DNA of 27,222 nucleotides from a virus: positions 1-27,222 of IMG/VR virus record IMGVR_UViG_3300031669_000200, one strand, 5' to 3'. A model generated the notes under the pieces. It was not told the DNA's origin. It saw nothing but the letters and a program-made list of their open reading frames with translations, and made no database searches. The position numbers and the translations under genes are program-made. Of this stretch, positions 1 to 8,251 are shown piece after piece (positions within the stretch are counted from its first letter, which is position 1; each line of letters starts with the position of its first letter).

Positions 1-1
1 T

Positions 2-388
2 CAAAAAGCTATTATGACTTCGGTTTCATATATAAATAAAACATATAATAAGTCAGATATTCCATACAAAGAAACAGAAAAGATAAAAAAACTATTATCT
101 AAATATCATAAGTTAATGGATATAGAGTCACCAGAATTTAAAAAGTATAATAATGTATCTGAGTATTACGAAGATAATGTTAAAATAATTACAGATATTT
201 CTGATATTTTAAAAGATAAAGGTTTTAGTAATAAGGAATCTAATATTTTTATTTCTAAATTTAAACAAATTATTAATGAAGAAATTTCTCGAAAAGAGAA
301 AAAGATAGTTGATAATGAGGATAAAAAAAGTCGCAACGATAATGAATTTTGGAATAAAGCAATGGAATCATTAACTAAAAATAAATAA
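2..388 (+). CDS. C-terminal part of an unrecognised phage head-region protein
   Basis: The reading frame is open to the left edge of the window. The first ATG, at 14, has no Shine-Dalgarno sequence in front of it, so this is more likely the end of a longer gene than a complete 124-aa protein. The visible part is highly charged, lysine and glutamate rich, and predicted mostly helical, ending in a polar tail. It lies 31 bases upstream of the major capsid gene. In HK97-like gene orders that place is held by the prohead protease or a scaffold, so a protease C-terminus is possible from position alone. No protease motif is visible in this fragment. Confidence 0.6.
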   Translation, partial: QKAIMTSVSYINKTYNKSDIPYKETEKIKKLLSKYHKLMDIESPEFKKYNNVSEYYEDNVKIITDISDILKDKGFSNKESNIFISKFKQIINEEISRKEKKIVDNEDKKSRNDNEFWNKAMESLTKNK

Positions 389-419
389 AAGCTAAAAAGC
401 TAATCACAAGGAGATAATA

Positions 420-1703
420 ATGGGCGATAAAAATGCAACACCAGAAGAAGTTTTAGAGATATTAAAATCTGAAATGAAAACTGATTATCAAGTAGAGTTA
501 AAGAAAACTGCTGATGAAATTAAACAAGAAATGGCTGAGTTTAGAAAATCTCATTCAAATGGAAGAACAAATGAAGAGATAGATAAAGAATTTAATTTAA
601 AAATGGATGAGATGGAAGCTAAATATGCATCTATAAATACAAAAATTGAAGAACAAGCATCTTTTAAAGAAAAATTAGAAAAAATGGAAGGGCAAATAGA
701 TAACATTGAAGCTAATAGTGCTAGAATGAAAGTTAAAGATGATGAGAAGGCAACACAATCTAGGTATAAAAAAGACGCTTTTAAATTTTTGTTAAATAAT
801 GCACAAAAGAAATTTAATGAAAACGATAAATTAGAAAGTATCAAATCTCTAAGATCTAATGTAGCTGAGCAGGGTGGTTTGGTTTTAAGAGAAAGAGAAG
901 CAATGATGCTAACACAACTTCCTAATATTTCTGATTTTTTAAATAATGTTGGTATGATTACTGGCGAAGAAAAATTTTTTCCAGTGATAATCAGTATGGT
1001 TAATTCAAATACTGCTGGTGTAGGCGAAAAAGGAACAACTGGTAATTTCCCAGGAAATAACTTTAAATCTGAAAATTTATTGTTAAATAAAATTACATCT
1101 GCACAAAGTGCTACTTATGAAATGATTGACTTAGCTACAAAAATAGATGTTGAATCGTTTATTGAAAGTAATGCAAGAATGGATTTTGCTGCTAAATTGG
1201 CGACCATGATAACAACTGGAACTGGTGTTAAAGAGCCTATGGGTATTATGACAGATACACTTGTAAATACAGTTAATTCAATTAAAACTGATGAATTTTC
1301 AGTAACTGATATTTCTGCACTTATAGAGCAAATTCAAGCAGCGGGTCCACAATATGATGCTGGTTCAAAATTTATGTTTAATTATAACACTTTACATAAG
1401 TTAAGACTTACACAAAATGGTATAGGTGATTATTTATACTTAAATCATCTTTCTGATGCTGTTCCTAGCACATTAATGGGTTATCAATTTATTACTAATA
1501 ATAATATGGATAATATTGCCACAGGCAAACATCCAATAATTTTAGGTAATTTTAGTAGATATTTCTTGTTATACAGAAAACCTGCTGTAACTTTAAGTAT
1601 TGATGAAAATCAGGCTGATGGATATTACACATTCTTTTTTAGAAGCTATGCAGATTCAAGAGTAATTAATGATAAAGCGTTTTATAAATTAAAGATGGCG
1701 TAG
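420..1703 (+). CDS. Major capsid protein, HK97 fold
   Basis: Forms the icosahedral shell. Residues 1 to about 115 are charged helical coiled coil, like the HK97 delta (scaffolding) domain that the prohead protease removes. The folded part begins near residue 145. HK97-family signatures are visible: GTGVKEPMGIM at 267-277, TLMGYQFITNNNMD in the second half, and a GNFSRYFLLYR block near the C-terminus, followed by a beta-rich end. The length of 427 aa is normal for a capsid protein with a delta domain. The start has a strong AAGGAG six bases upstream. A hairpin terminator follows immediately, which would help set high capsid output relative to the downstream genes. The exact cleavage site cannot be seen. 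Confidence 0.95.
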   Translation: MGDKNATPEEVLEILKSEMKTDYQVELKKTADEIKQEMAEFRKSHSNGRTNEEIDKEFNLKMDEMEAKYASINTKIEEQASFKEKLEKMEGQIDNIEANSARMKVKDDEKATQSRYKKDAFKFLLNNAQKKFNENDKLESIKSLRSNVAEQGGLVLREREAMMLTQLPNISDFLNNVGMITGEEKFFPVIISMVNSNTAGVGEKGTTGNFPGNNFKSENLLLNKITSAQSATYEMIDLATKIDVESFIESNARMDFAAKLATMITTGTGVKEPMGIMTDTLVNTVNSIKTDEFSVTDISALIEQIQAAGPQYDAGSKFMFNYNTLHKLRLTQNGIGDYLYLNHLSDAVPSTLMGYQFITNNNMDNIATGKHPIILGNFSRYFLLYRKPAVTLSIDENQADGYYTFFFRSYADSRVINDKAFYKLKMA

Positions 1704-1713
1704 TAATGTTTTT

Positions 1714-1746
1714 TTTGTGTGGATGAAATATTCCACACAAATTTTT
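1714..1746 (+). terminator. Rho-independent terminator after the capsid gene
   Basis: A perfect 10-bp stem (TTTGTGTGGA at 1714-1723 with TCCACACAAA at 1732-1741) closes an 8-base loop and is followed by a run of T residues. It sits 11 bases after the capsid stop. No obvious promoter lies between it and the next gene, so partial read-through is likely and it may act as an attenuator. Confidence 0.85.
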
Positions 1747-1768
1747 AATAATAATAAGGAGATTTGTA

Positions 1769-2170
1769 ATGTATAAAAATTTATCAAAATATATAGAAGA
1801 AGTAATTGGATTAAATGGTGTAGCACTTAGTGCAGATACAACTACTGCTGGGGAAACAATAGATTTGCAAGGATTTAAATCTGTTGCTGTTGTCTTAAAA
1901 GTTGATGCTTTTACACTAGGAGATGTGACTTTAATACTAGAAGATAGTGATGAAGCTACAACAGGATTTGTTGCAGTTGATCCTGATTTTCTAACAAGAG
2001 CAATCGCAGGAACAAAGATTGTTACCGCAAACACAACAGAAAGAATAAGTTATATAGGGAATAAAAGATATTTTAAAGTTTCGGTGATAACTGCAAATTC
2101 TGCTGATCTATATGTAAGTGCATTGGTTATTAAAGGTGATCCAATATCTATCCCTACACTAGAAGCATAA
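1769..2170 (+). CDS. Putative capsid decoration (head cement) protein
   Basis: A 133-aa, mostly beta protein just downstream of the capsid gene, with a good AAGGAG site. The pattern of a hydrophobic strand (GFKSVAVVLKVDAF), an EDSDEATTGFVAVD segment and a late YIGNKRYFKVSV strand matches small beta-sandwich proteins often found after HK97 capsid genes and annotated as decoration or structural proteins. In such phages they bind the expanded shell and stabilise it. Position and predicted fold support the call. No catalytic residues or transmembrane segments are seen. A head fibre base is an alternative. Confidence 0.6.
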   Translation: MYKNLSKYIEEVIGLNGVALSADTTTAGETIDLQGFKSVAVVLKVDAFTLGDVTLILEDSDEATTGFVAVDPDFLTRAIAGTKIVTANTTERISYIGNKRYFKVSVITANSADLYVSALVIKGDPISIPTLEA

Positions 2171-2182
2171 TTGGAGTTCAAT

Positions 2183-2575
2183 ATGAAAAAATTAAAGATT
2201 GAAGGAATAACTATTGATAGACAATTTTGGAGCTGGGGGAATATAAGAAAAGGTGAGACCGTATCCTTGCTTGAAGACATTGCTAACTTAGTTATAAAAA
2301 GGGGTCATGCTAAACTAGTGAAAGAAGATCTAGTTATAGAAGAAGCTAAATTGGAAGAAGAGGATGAACTAGAAGTTAAAGCTAGGCTAAAAAAAGAAGC
2401 TAATTTAGAAGAAGAAGCTAAATTGGAAGAAGAGGATGAACTAGAAGTTAAAGCTAGGCTAAAAAAAGAAGCTAATTTAGAAGAAGAAGCTAATATAGAA
2501 AAAGATAAAAAGGAAGATGATAAAGATAAGAAAAATCAATCTCCTAAACAAATAAAAAAAGGGAGTAAAAAATAA
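2183..2575 (+). CDS. Acidic repeat-containing small head-region protein
   Basis: The start is taken at ATG 2183, with TTGGAG six bases upstream; a TTG at 2171 would add four residues but overlaps that ribosome site. Residues 1 to about 48 form a small domain (RQFWSWGNIRKGETVSL, then IKRGHAKLV) resembling short phage proteins encoded between capsid and connector genes. The rest is a highly charged, probably helical tail with two identical 24-residue units rich in E, K, L and A, ending in a lysine-rich stretch. The repeat is a perfect DNA-level duplication. Function unknown. The stop overlaps the start of the next gene (TAATG), so the two are probably coupled. Confidence 0.75.
   Translation: MKKLKIEGITIDRQFWSWGNIRKGETVSLLEDIANLVIKRGHAKLVKEDLVIEEAKLEEEDELEVKARLKKEANLEEEAKLEEEDELEVKARLKKEANLEEEANIEKDKKEDDKDKKNQSPKQIKKGSKK
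2342..2485 (+). repeat. Perfect 72-bp tandem duplication inside a coding region
   Basis: Two adjacent 72-bp copies, 2342-2413 and 2414-2485, are identical, and a third partial copy begins GAAGCTAA at 2486. The unit is a multiple of three and encodes 24 residues, so copy number can change without breaking the frame. Perfect identity in an AT-rich phage implies a recent duplication. Confidence 0.95.
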
Positions 2576-2847
2576 TGAATAAAATAAAACTAAGTTTATT
2601 GTTTATGTTTATTTTTTCTAGTTTTTGTTTTGCTGCAAAAAATGTAGATAATTATTTTGAAAAACCAGGCTGGGGTAACAATGATAATGTTCTTTATATT
2701 GGTGGGACATTAAAATTTGCAGTTGATTTAGATACTACTTCAGCTCCTGCTTCTGTTGGAATTATTGGTATTGATAGTTCTTATGATATGTATATTTCTA
2801 CGGGAATCTTAGCTGGTGATTGGGCTAAAATTGGATTACAAACTTAA
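2575..2847 (+). CDS. Small secreted-type protein of unknown function in the head operon
   Basis: A 90-aa protein with a classic signal peptide: basic start (MNKIK), a hydrophobic core and a likely cleavage after FCFA near residue 20. The mature part is short, glycine and aspartate rich and predicted beta; its end (YDMYISTGILAGDWAKIGL) resembles the final strands of phage fibre or head-fibre subunits. It starts on the stop codon of the preceding gene. A secretion signal is unexpected between capsid and connector genes, and two fibre genes at 20.0 and 21.8 kb share this feature. It could be a head-attached fibre, a secreted factor or an acquired surface protein. The function is not established. 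Confidence 0.75.
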   Translation: MNKIKLSLLFMFIFSSFCFAAKNVDNYFEKPGWGNNDNVLYIGGTLKFAVDLDTTSAPASVGIIGIDSSYDMYISTGILAGDWAKIGLQT

Positions 2848-2863
2848 TTATTTCAATATTTTT

Positions 2864-2890
2864 AGGGGTGGGAATTTCCCCATCCCTTTA
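2864..2890 (+). terminator. Possible intergenic terminator hairpin
   Basis: A 9-bp stem (AGGGGTGGG at 2864-2872 with CCCATCCCT at 2879-2887, one G-T pair) closes a 6-base loop, 17 bases after the preceding stop. Only two T residues follow directly; a longer T run lies about 12 bases on. It is GC-rich against the background and probably functional, but it is weaker than the hairpin after the capsid gene. Confidence 0.5.
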
Positions 2891-2917
2891 TGTGTTATAT
2901 TTTTTAAAGGTTAAATT

Positions 2918-3754
2918 ATGATAAAAAATTATAAAGTTTTAAATCGCACAAAAGAATTACCAATATCTTTAACTGAATTAAAGCAATATTTAGTATTTAT
3001 TGATGTTGAGGATACTACTGAGGATGCATATCTGACTGATTTGATGAATGTTGCGATTAAATTTATAGAAGATTATACAGGTAAAGATTTAACTTTTAAA
3101 AAATATTATGCTTATACAAAAACATTTCTTACAGAAGATACTAGATTTATATTAGAAGGTATTAAGGTTAAAAAATGTCCTGTTGAAAGTATTGATAAAA
3201 TTGAATATATAGACAATAGTGGTGTTTTAAATTTAATTGATGATGACAATTATTATCTAATACCGAATATGGATTATTATTCATATATAAAATTTTCAGA
3301 ATATCCAAGTGTTAAAGATATATTTAATAGTATTCAATTAACATTTAATGCAGGATTTGGATGGATAATTAATACAATATCAAGATTAGAAGACGTTGTT
3401 ACTGTTGAAACATTTAATGATAACTTTTTAGAATCTGGACAAAAAATCTTAGTTAGCAATATTGATAAAGCAATATTTAATGGAATTTTTGAAATTGATA
3501 CTATTGTAAATGAAACTACTTTTACATACAAAGTTACAGTCCCTGATGGTGAAGGAGCTGGTTTTACAGAATCTGGAAATGGTGAGTTTATGGTTATTAA
3601 TGTTATTCCAGAAGTTTTTTTATTAACAATTAAAAGATTAGTTCTTTATTTATATGAAAACAAGGGCGATTGTCCTAATTCTGATATTATGGCATATTTA
3701 GATAAATTCTTATTTAGTGAGAAGATAATGGGGTTTGGAATCTATGACATGTAA
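2918..3754 (+). CDS. Head-tail connector protein, HK97 gp6 / phiE125 gp8 family, with an inserted beta module
   Basis: Forms the ring under the portal that links head and neck. Residues 15-60 (SLTELKQYL, a TEDAYLTDLMNVAIKFIEDYTG helix) and the block KVKKCPVESIDKIEYID near 84-99, followed by an LTFNAGFG strand near 141-148, are the family signature. In typical members the closing helices follow directly. Here about 75 residues (155-228) are inserted before VIPEVFLLTIKRLVLYLYEN. The insert has the pattern of a small strand-turn-strand module (SGQKILVSN, FNGIFEIDTI, TFTYKVTVP) that also seems to occur in the genes at 4594 and 14077. At 278 aa the protein is longer than usual for the family. The next gene overlaps its 3' end. 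Confidence 0.85.
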   Translation: MIKNYKVLNRTKELPISLTELKQYLVFIDVEDTTEDAYLTDLMNVAIKFIEDYTGKDLTFKKYYAYTKTFLTEDTRFILEGIKVKKCPVESIDKIEYIDNSGVLNLIDDDNYYLIPNMDYYSYIKFSEYPSVKDIFNSIQLTFNAGFGWIINTISRLEDVVTVETFNDNFLESGQKILVSNIDKAIFNGIFEIDTIVNETTFTYKVTVPDGEGAGFTESGNGEFMVINVIPEVFLLTIKRLVLYLYENKGDCPNSDIMAYLDKFLFSEKIMGFGIYDM

Positions 3755-4136
3755 CACAAGAATAAAACAAAAAAAAAAAGAATATTGTATAGGAGATTTT
3801 AAGCATACATGTAAAGTTTTAAGACAAATTAATAGACAAACTAATAATTTAAAAGCTGATAGCATACAATATTTGGATGATATAATTTTCACAACTAAAT
3901 GTAGATTAGAAACTGCGAAAGGGGTTGTTTATATTGATGGAATTGCGACACTTAATGAAAGCACACATAATATTGTAATGAGATATACGGATAAGATAAA
4001 ATATTCATACTTTATGGAAATTAATAACGAATATTATGAAATAAAAAATATTACAAATTTGGATGAAGAAAATAGACTTTTATATTTAAAATGCGTTAAA
4101 AAGGGATCTAAAACAATAAAAGGAAATCATAAATAA
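3744..4136 (+). CDS. Head closure / head-tail joining protein
   Basis: About 130 residues with the order of the SPP1 gp16-like / phage head-tail joining family: a strand near the start, a CRLETAKG turn and the paired strands FMEINNEYYEIKNITN and LLYLKCVKKG that end this small beta-barrel. In related phages it plugs the connector after DNA packaging and gives the tail a docking surface. ATG 3744 is preferred; an upstream TTG at 3735 would add three residues. Either start overlaps the connector gene's end. The gene ends in TAATG with the next gene. Sequence similarity is inferred by eye, but position between gp6-like and gp10-like genes supports it. Confidence 0.75.
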   Translation: MTCNTRIKQKKKEYCIGDFKHTCKVLRQINRQTNNLKADSIQYLDDIIFTTKCRLETAKGVVYIDGIATLNESTHNIVMRYTDKIKYSYFMEINNEYYEIKNITNLDEENRLLYLKCVKKGSKTIKGNHK

Positions 4137-4594
4137 TGAATTTTGCATCATCGGGACTACAACCAGAAACTTTAAAAGATTGGCATGTTATAAATTTACC
4201 GATTTTAAATAAAAGAAATGTTCCTTTACGTTTACGTGCAGGTTTGGATCAAGCTGCAAATTTTGTTAAACAGGATTTATATAAAAAGTTAAGTAATATT
4301 AAAAGAAGAACAGGAAGACGATATGTTATAGATGGAAAGGTTCATATTGCTTCTAGTGTGGCTGGAAATGAATATCCAGCAGAATTAAAAGGACATTTAA
4401 GAAATAGCATTAATATAAAAGTAGAGGGTGTAGATGAATTCCAAGTTTTTTCAAATTCCAATGAAGAATATGTAAATAAGTTAGAAAATAGTCAAAGACA
4501 TTATTTAAAAAGAAATATAGAAGAAAATAGAGATATAATAAGAAAAAGAATACATGATGCGATAATAAGAGGTATGAAGGATGGTATATTTTAA
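4136..4594 (+). CDS. HK97 gp10-like tail-completion (neck) protein
   Basis: A 152-aa protein with the features of this family: an N-terminal amphipathic helix that follows a basic stretch (residues 30-55), a PAELKGHLRNSINIKV block at 81-96, a beta segment with FSNSNEEYVNKLE at 105-117, and a charged C-terminal helix. Members join the tail tube to the connector. It starts on the stop of the head-closure gene with AAGGAAA upstream, and its own stop overlaps the next start (TAATG), so the neck genes are translationally coupled. Confidence 0.75.
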   Translation: MNFASSGLQPETLKDWHVINLPILNKRNVPLRLRAGLDQAANFVKQDLYKKLSNIKRRTGRRYVIDGKVHIASSVAGNEYPAELKGHLRNSINIKVEGVDEFQVFSNSNEEYVNKLENSQRHYLKRNIEENRDIIRKRIHDAIIRGMKDGIF

Positions 4595-5760
4595 TGTTAT
4601 CTAGTCAAGTTAGTAATCATTTAAAAGAAATATTACCTAAATATGCAGATTTATTCTCAAAAGTTGTTGAGGTTTCTAGCGTTAATTATGTTATTGAAAC
4701 AGATATCACTACAGTTACTTGTGTAACAGATGAACTTCATTATTTGGAACAAGAATATCAAGAATATGGTGATGAATTATCTACAGAAGATAGATATATT
4801 TATCTTTCAAATGTCTTAGTTGGTAATAAAATATTATCAATAGAATCTGTATCAGGTATTGCTACTATAGAATTAGAAAATAGACATAGTTATGCTAATT
4901 ATTTAACAGATATTTTTTATATACAAATAATAGATTCTGATGAAGAAGCAGTAAATGGAAGATTTAAGGTTTCAGAAGTTATAGATAATTATAACATAAA
5001 AGTTATTTTAGATACTAATTATACAGGAACTCCCACTGGTAATATGTTTTTTTTAGAAGAAAATAATTCAAAGGGATATGAGGGATATCATAAGGTTACT
5101 GAAATAGTAGATGATAAAACATTTAAGTTTGTATTGCCTTTTATTATTAATGGAGATGCTTTTATTGATAAATTTCGTGGAGATTATATAAAATGCCATG
5201 TAAGAATATTTGTTAGCGGATTTTCAAGTTTAAGAAATTTTATAGCTTGTGTATCTAAAAGTTTAAATGATGAATTTGTTGAAGAGGGAAAATGGAAGTG
5301 TGGTGTAATCGTAAATCCACCAATTGCATCAAAAAGTGCATATTCTAATTCTGATAGCATGATGGGAACATTGAGGGTTGATGAATATAGGCAAACAATA
5401 GTTCAAAATATGAATATTGTAATGATGTGTCCTCTGCGAGATGAAACATCTGGTATGTTAATGAATGAAAGATTACAAATATTAAGATCATATGTTTTAT
5501 TATTAGCAGGAAGAGAGTTGGAAAGACCTTCTTTGTATGAGGGAAATTCTTTAATCCAACCAGTATATATTGGAGAAAATATTAATGAGGAGAATGATGC
5601 TTATTGTATTTATTCTTATAATTTTCAATCAATATATGAATTATTAAATAAAGATGTATATTTAGGTAATAGAAATTATTATCCAATTACGGAATTCACA
5701 AATAGATATAAAGATAAACTAAATGTGAATATATTAAAAGAAGATAGGAGTATAATATGA
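4594..5760 (+). CDS. Tail terminator candidate with duplicated beta modules
   Basis: A 388-aa protein in the slot just before the sheath gene, where contractile-tailed phages encode the tail terminator (Mu gp37 place). Residues 1-30 form a helix. Residues 79-187 hold strand-turn-strand segments (SIESVSGIATIEL, VNGRFKVSEVIDN, then YEGYHKVTEIVDDKTFKFVL) that look like one complete and one partial copy of the module inserted in the connector gene and baseplate J. Residues 190-388 form a mixed alpha/beta domain that would be the terminator proper. It is far longer than typical terminators of 130-200 aa, which the modules could explain. The gene ends in an ATGA overlap with the sheath gene. The assignment rests mainly on gene order. 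Confidence 0.5.
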   Translation: MLSSQVSNHLKEILPKYADLFSKVVEVSSVNYVIETDITTVTCVTDELHYLEQEYQEYGDELSTEDRYIYLSNVLVGNKILSIESVSGIATIELENRHSYANYLTDIFYIQIIDSDEEAVNGRFKVSEVIDNYNIKVILDTNYTGTPTGNMFFLEENNSKGYEGYHKVTEIVDDKTFKFVLPFIINGDAFIDKFRGDYIKCHVRIFVSGFSSLRNFIACVSKSLNDEFVEEGKWKCGVIVNPPIASKSAYSNSDSMMGTLRVDEYRQTIVQNMNIVMMCPLRDETSGMLMNERLQILRSYVLLLAGRELERPSLYEGNSLIQPVYIGENINEENDAYCIYSYNFQSIYELLNKDVYLGNRNYYPITEFTNRYKDKLNVNILKEDRSII

Positions 5761-7331
5761 GTGGAACACAAATAGCGAGTAATCCAGTAGTTAATTTTGC
5801 TAATAACGGGGCATCAGGAGTTACTGCATCCCCTATGGTAAAAGCATTGATCGTAAATCAAAAGTCGGCATCAGGCACAGCCATTAGTGGTAAGCTTTAT
5901 TCAAATATTAGTAATGATACTAATATTTATGAAGGATTATTTGGAAAGAATTCTATAATGAGTGCATGTATTAAATCATTCAAGGCTATTAATAAATATA
6001 GTCAACTTGATGTTATTTCATTGGATGACAATGTTGGTGGTGTTCAGGCAACTGGAAATGTAACATTCACTGGAACAACAGCAGGTGTTGCTGGAACAAT
6101 TTATGTTACTATTGGTTCTAAAAAAAAGCATAAATATACATTAAATGTAGCATTTGGAGCTACACCAGATCAAATTGGAGATGCGTTAGCTGCTGCAATA
6201 TTAGCAGATACTTATGCTCCTTTTACTAGTGTAAATACTAGTGGTGATGTTGCTATAACATTTCTATACAAAGGAACAATAGGAAATAATATTTCTGTCC
6301 ATGTTGAAGGTTCTGTAACTGGAATAACATTAGCGACAACTGCTTTTGCAGGTGGTGCTACTGACCCAGTTTTAACAACTTTATTCGATAATATAGATAG
6401 CATTAAATATAAAGCAATTATATATCCTTGCACTTATGATTTGGATGTTTTGGAAACATTAGTAGAAAGTAGAGTTGATTATGACAATATAGATTTAGCT
6501 GGTGTTGGATTTATTTCAAGAACAGATTCTAAGGCTAATTTAGTAACATTGGGAGATGCATATAATTCAAGAGCTTTAATTATTCATGGAAATGAAGTAA
6601 ATAACAATACATTATTTAAAGGGTCAACTATTAAAGAATTTGATGATGTTATTATTACAAATTTTGTTGCTATTGATTTATTAAGATTGACACCAAATGC
6701 AGTTATTGGAAGTGGATATATAGCTAGTGTTGAATTAAATGATAATATAGGTGGTCCTTCTTTGGCTTCATATCCATATTACAATACACCGTTATTTGAT
6801 CTACCAGTTATTGAGGATGGTGATGGATTTACAAGAAGTGAAGTTAAAGAATTAAAAGATGCTGGTGTTTTTGTAATGTCTAATAATGTTGCAGGAACTA
6901 CTCTTATAACAGATCAAGTAGTTACAACATACAAAACTAATGCTCTTGGTATTGTAGATGACAGTTTTAAATATTTAAATTATATAAGAACATACAACGA
7001 AGCAACAGCATATCAATTTACACGACTTAAAGCTGAATTAAATACAAGATTAACACAAGGAACATCTGTTGCTGGGTATTCAGATATAAATGAAGTAGGA
7101 ATAAAGGCTATAATGAAAGATTCTTATATAGAGCTTAGCGGTGGAACATATTACTTATGTCCTAGAGGCATTAGTAGTGAAACTGGAAAAGATATAATTA
7201 AAGAATATGAAAATAATTTAAGTATTAATATATCTTACACTACAGGCATAATAAGTATTTCACAAATATTGCCAATATTGGTTCAAGCAAGAATAATTAA
7301 TGTTATATCTAATTTAACATTTAACATTTAG
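5757..7331 (+). CDS. L: Contractile tail sheath protein, Mu gpL-like
   Basis: Builds the contractile outer sheath. The 524-aa length, the N-terminal handshake-like region and the inserted domain near residues 95-200 (AGVAGTIYVTIGSKKKHKYT, then TPDQIGDALAAAI and a GTIGNNISV turn) match the Mu gpL family. The C-terminal part (FKYLNYIRTYNEATAYQF and a final strand region) fits the sheath core that interlocks neighbouring subunits. It is followed by a tube gene, as in Mu and other myoviruses. AGGAG lies six bases before the ATG, and the start overlaps the previous stop (ATGA). This gene establishes the contractile tail. Confidence 0.9.
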   Translation: MSGTQIASNPVVNFANNGASGVTASPMVKALIVNQKSASGTAISGKLYSNISNDTNIYEGLFGKNSIMSACIKSFKAINKYSQLDVISLDDNVGGVQATGNVTFTGTTAGVAGTIYVTIGSKKKHKYTLNVAFGATPDQIGDALAAAILADTYAPFTSVNTSGDVAITFLYKGTIGNNISVHVEGSVTGITLATTAFAGGATDPVLTTLFDNIDSIKYKAIIYPCTYDLDVLETLVESRVDYDNIDLAGVGFISRTDSKANLVTLGDAYNSRALIIHGNEVNNNTLFKGSTIKEFDDVIITNFVAIDLLRLTPNAVIGSGYIASVELNDNIGGPSLASYPYYNTPLFDLPVIEDGDGFTRSEVKELKDAGVFVMSNNVAGTTLITDQVVTTYKTNALGIVDDSFKYLNYIRTYNEATAYQFTRLKAELNTRLTQGTSVAGYSDINEVGIKAIMKDSYIELSGGTYYLCPRGISSETGKDIIKEYENNLSINISYTTGIISISQILPILVQARIINVISNLTFNI

Positions 7332-7363
7332 TTTTAGATTATAGTAAATATAGGGAGTAAATA

Positions 7364-7753
7364 ATGTCAGATAAAAAAACAAAAGTCCTGAGGAAACTAG
7401 AAGTGAATGGATTGTTGGTTTCCCCAGTTCCTAATAGTTTCAATTATACATCAAGTATAGCACCAACAACTGTTAAAAAGTATGCAGCAGGAATTGGAGT
7501 AGATGCTATTGTAGAAGAAAGAAATATCGAAGAAGGGGTTGGTGAGTTAAATTTTAAAGTATTTTCTACTATATCTAATGAAAATACTATTGTTGCAGCA
7601 CAAAATAATGCCTCAGATAACACTGTCCAAGCTACTTTTGAAACAGGTGATGTGAAGATTTTTAAAGATGTTGCGATTGAAGGTAAACCATCGTTTGGGG
7701 AAGGAACAGAAAATTCTGTTGATATTAGTTGTAGATTTGGAAGCGTAAACTAA
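7364..7753 (+). CDS. M: Tail tube protein, Mu gpM-like
   Basis: The inner tube through which DNA passes. At 129 aa it is predicted beta-sandwich with the Mu gpM family pattern: an early KLEVNGLLV strand, an IEEGVGELNFKVFST segment in the middle and a late GKPSFGEGTENSVDISCRF strand pair. It follows the sheath gene by about 30 bases, with AGGGAG before the start, and precedes the tail assembly chaperone, the canonical order. Confidence 0.85.
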   Translation: MSDKKTKVLRKLEVNGLLVSPVPNSFNYTSSIAPTTVKKYAAGIGVDAIVEERNIEEGVGELNFKVFSTISNENTIVAAQNNASDNTVQATFETGDVKIFKDVAIEGKPSFGEGTENSVDISCRFGSVN

Positions 7754-7774
7754 AAAATAAAAGGAAAATAAAAT

Positions 7775-8251
7775 ATGTTTGAATATAATTTAATAAAACC
7801 AGTAGAAAATTTAGGAATAGAACAAAAGTCAATATTTATAGTAGAACCAAATTCTTTAATGGAAGAAGCATTAGATGTATTACAAAGTGTATATGCAAAG
7901 GGTGTTTTTTCTGTAAGTAAGGGGTCAAGTAATAATTCTAATGAAAAATCTGATCCTGAGAAAGCGTTTAATGACTATCAAGATGAGCAAGAACGTTTAA
8001 AAAATATAAGCGATAAACAATTGGAATTTGAAAATAAAGAAAAAATTAATGGTTTAAGTTTAATATTTAGTGTCTGTGGAGAACTTAAAAAAGCAAAAGA
8101 TGCCTTTAAGTCAATATTAACAAATCAGCAATGCACATTTTATGATAGAAATAAACAACAAAAAATAAACCAAGGGTTTGTATCTGACTTGGCTCCAAAA
8201 GACTTCAACAATTTAATGTATGGATATTTTAACTATTTTTTGGAACTATAG
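7775..8251 (+). CDS. Tail assembly chaperone, short (gpG-like) form
   Basis: The 158-aa product of the upstream frame of a two-frame tail chaperone gene lying between tube and tape measure. It is mostly helical and charged; residues 1-45 form a compact start (PVENLGIEQKSIFIVEP) and 60-95 a polar helix rich in E and K. In related phages the short form coats the tape measure during tail assembly and is absent from the virion. Three codons before the stop the gene has a slippery heptamer allowing a shift into the -1 frame, which extends the protein. A weak AAGGAAA site precedes the start. Confidence 0.8.
   Translation: MFEYNLIKPVENLGIEQKSIFIVEPNSLMEEALDVLQSVYAKGVFSVSKGSSNNSNEKSDPEKAFNDYQDEQERLKNISDKQLEFENKEKINGLSLIFSVCGELKKAKDAFKSILTNQQCTFYDRNKQQKINQGFVSDLAPKDFNNLMYGYFNYFLEL
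8236..8242 (+). promoter_or_regulatory. -1 ribosomal frameshift slippery site T_TTT_TTG
   Basis: In the frame of the chaperone gene the codons are TAT TTT TTG GAA CTA TAG, so bases 8236-8242 read T TTT TTG, a canonical X_XXY_YYZ heptamer. The -1 frame has its last upstream stop (TAA) at 8230-8232, leaving only a window of about 20 bases for a productive shift, and the heptamer lies in it. No strong downstream stem-loop or pseudoknot is obvious. Confidence 0.85.

Noticed and set aside
551-844. Minus-strand frame of 97 codons opposite the capsid coiled coil
   Set aside because: It mirrors the low-complexity lysine/glutamate codons of the coiled coil, has no ribosome site and crosses a certain gene.
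1666-2034. Minus-strand frame of 122 codons opposite the end of the capsid gene and the decoration gene
   Set aside because: It crosses the terminator and a well-supported gene in the other direction, without a ribosome site.
2171-2182. TTG at 2171 as the start of the repeat protein gene
   Set aside because: The ATG at 2183 has TTGGAG at the right distance; the TTG lies inside that ribosome site.
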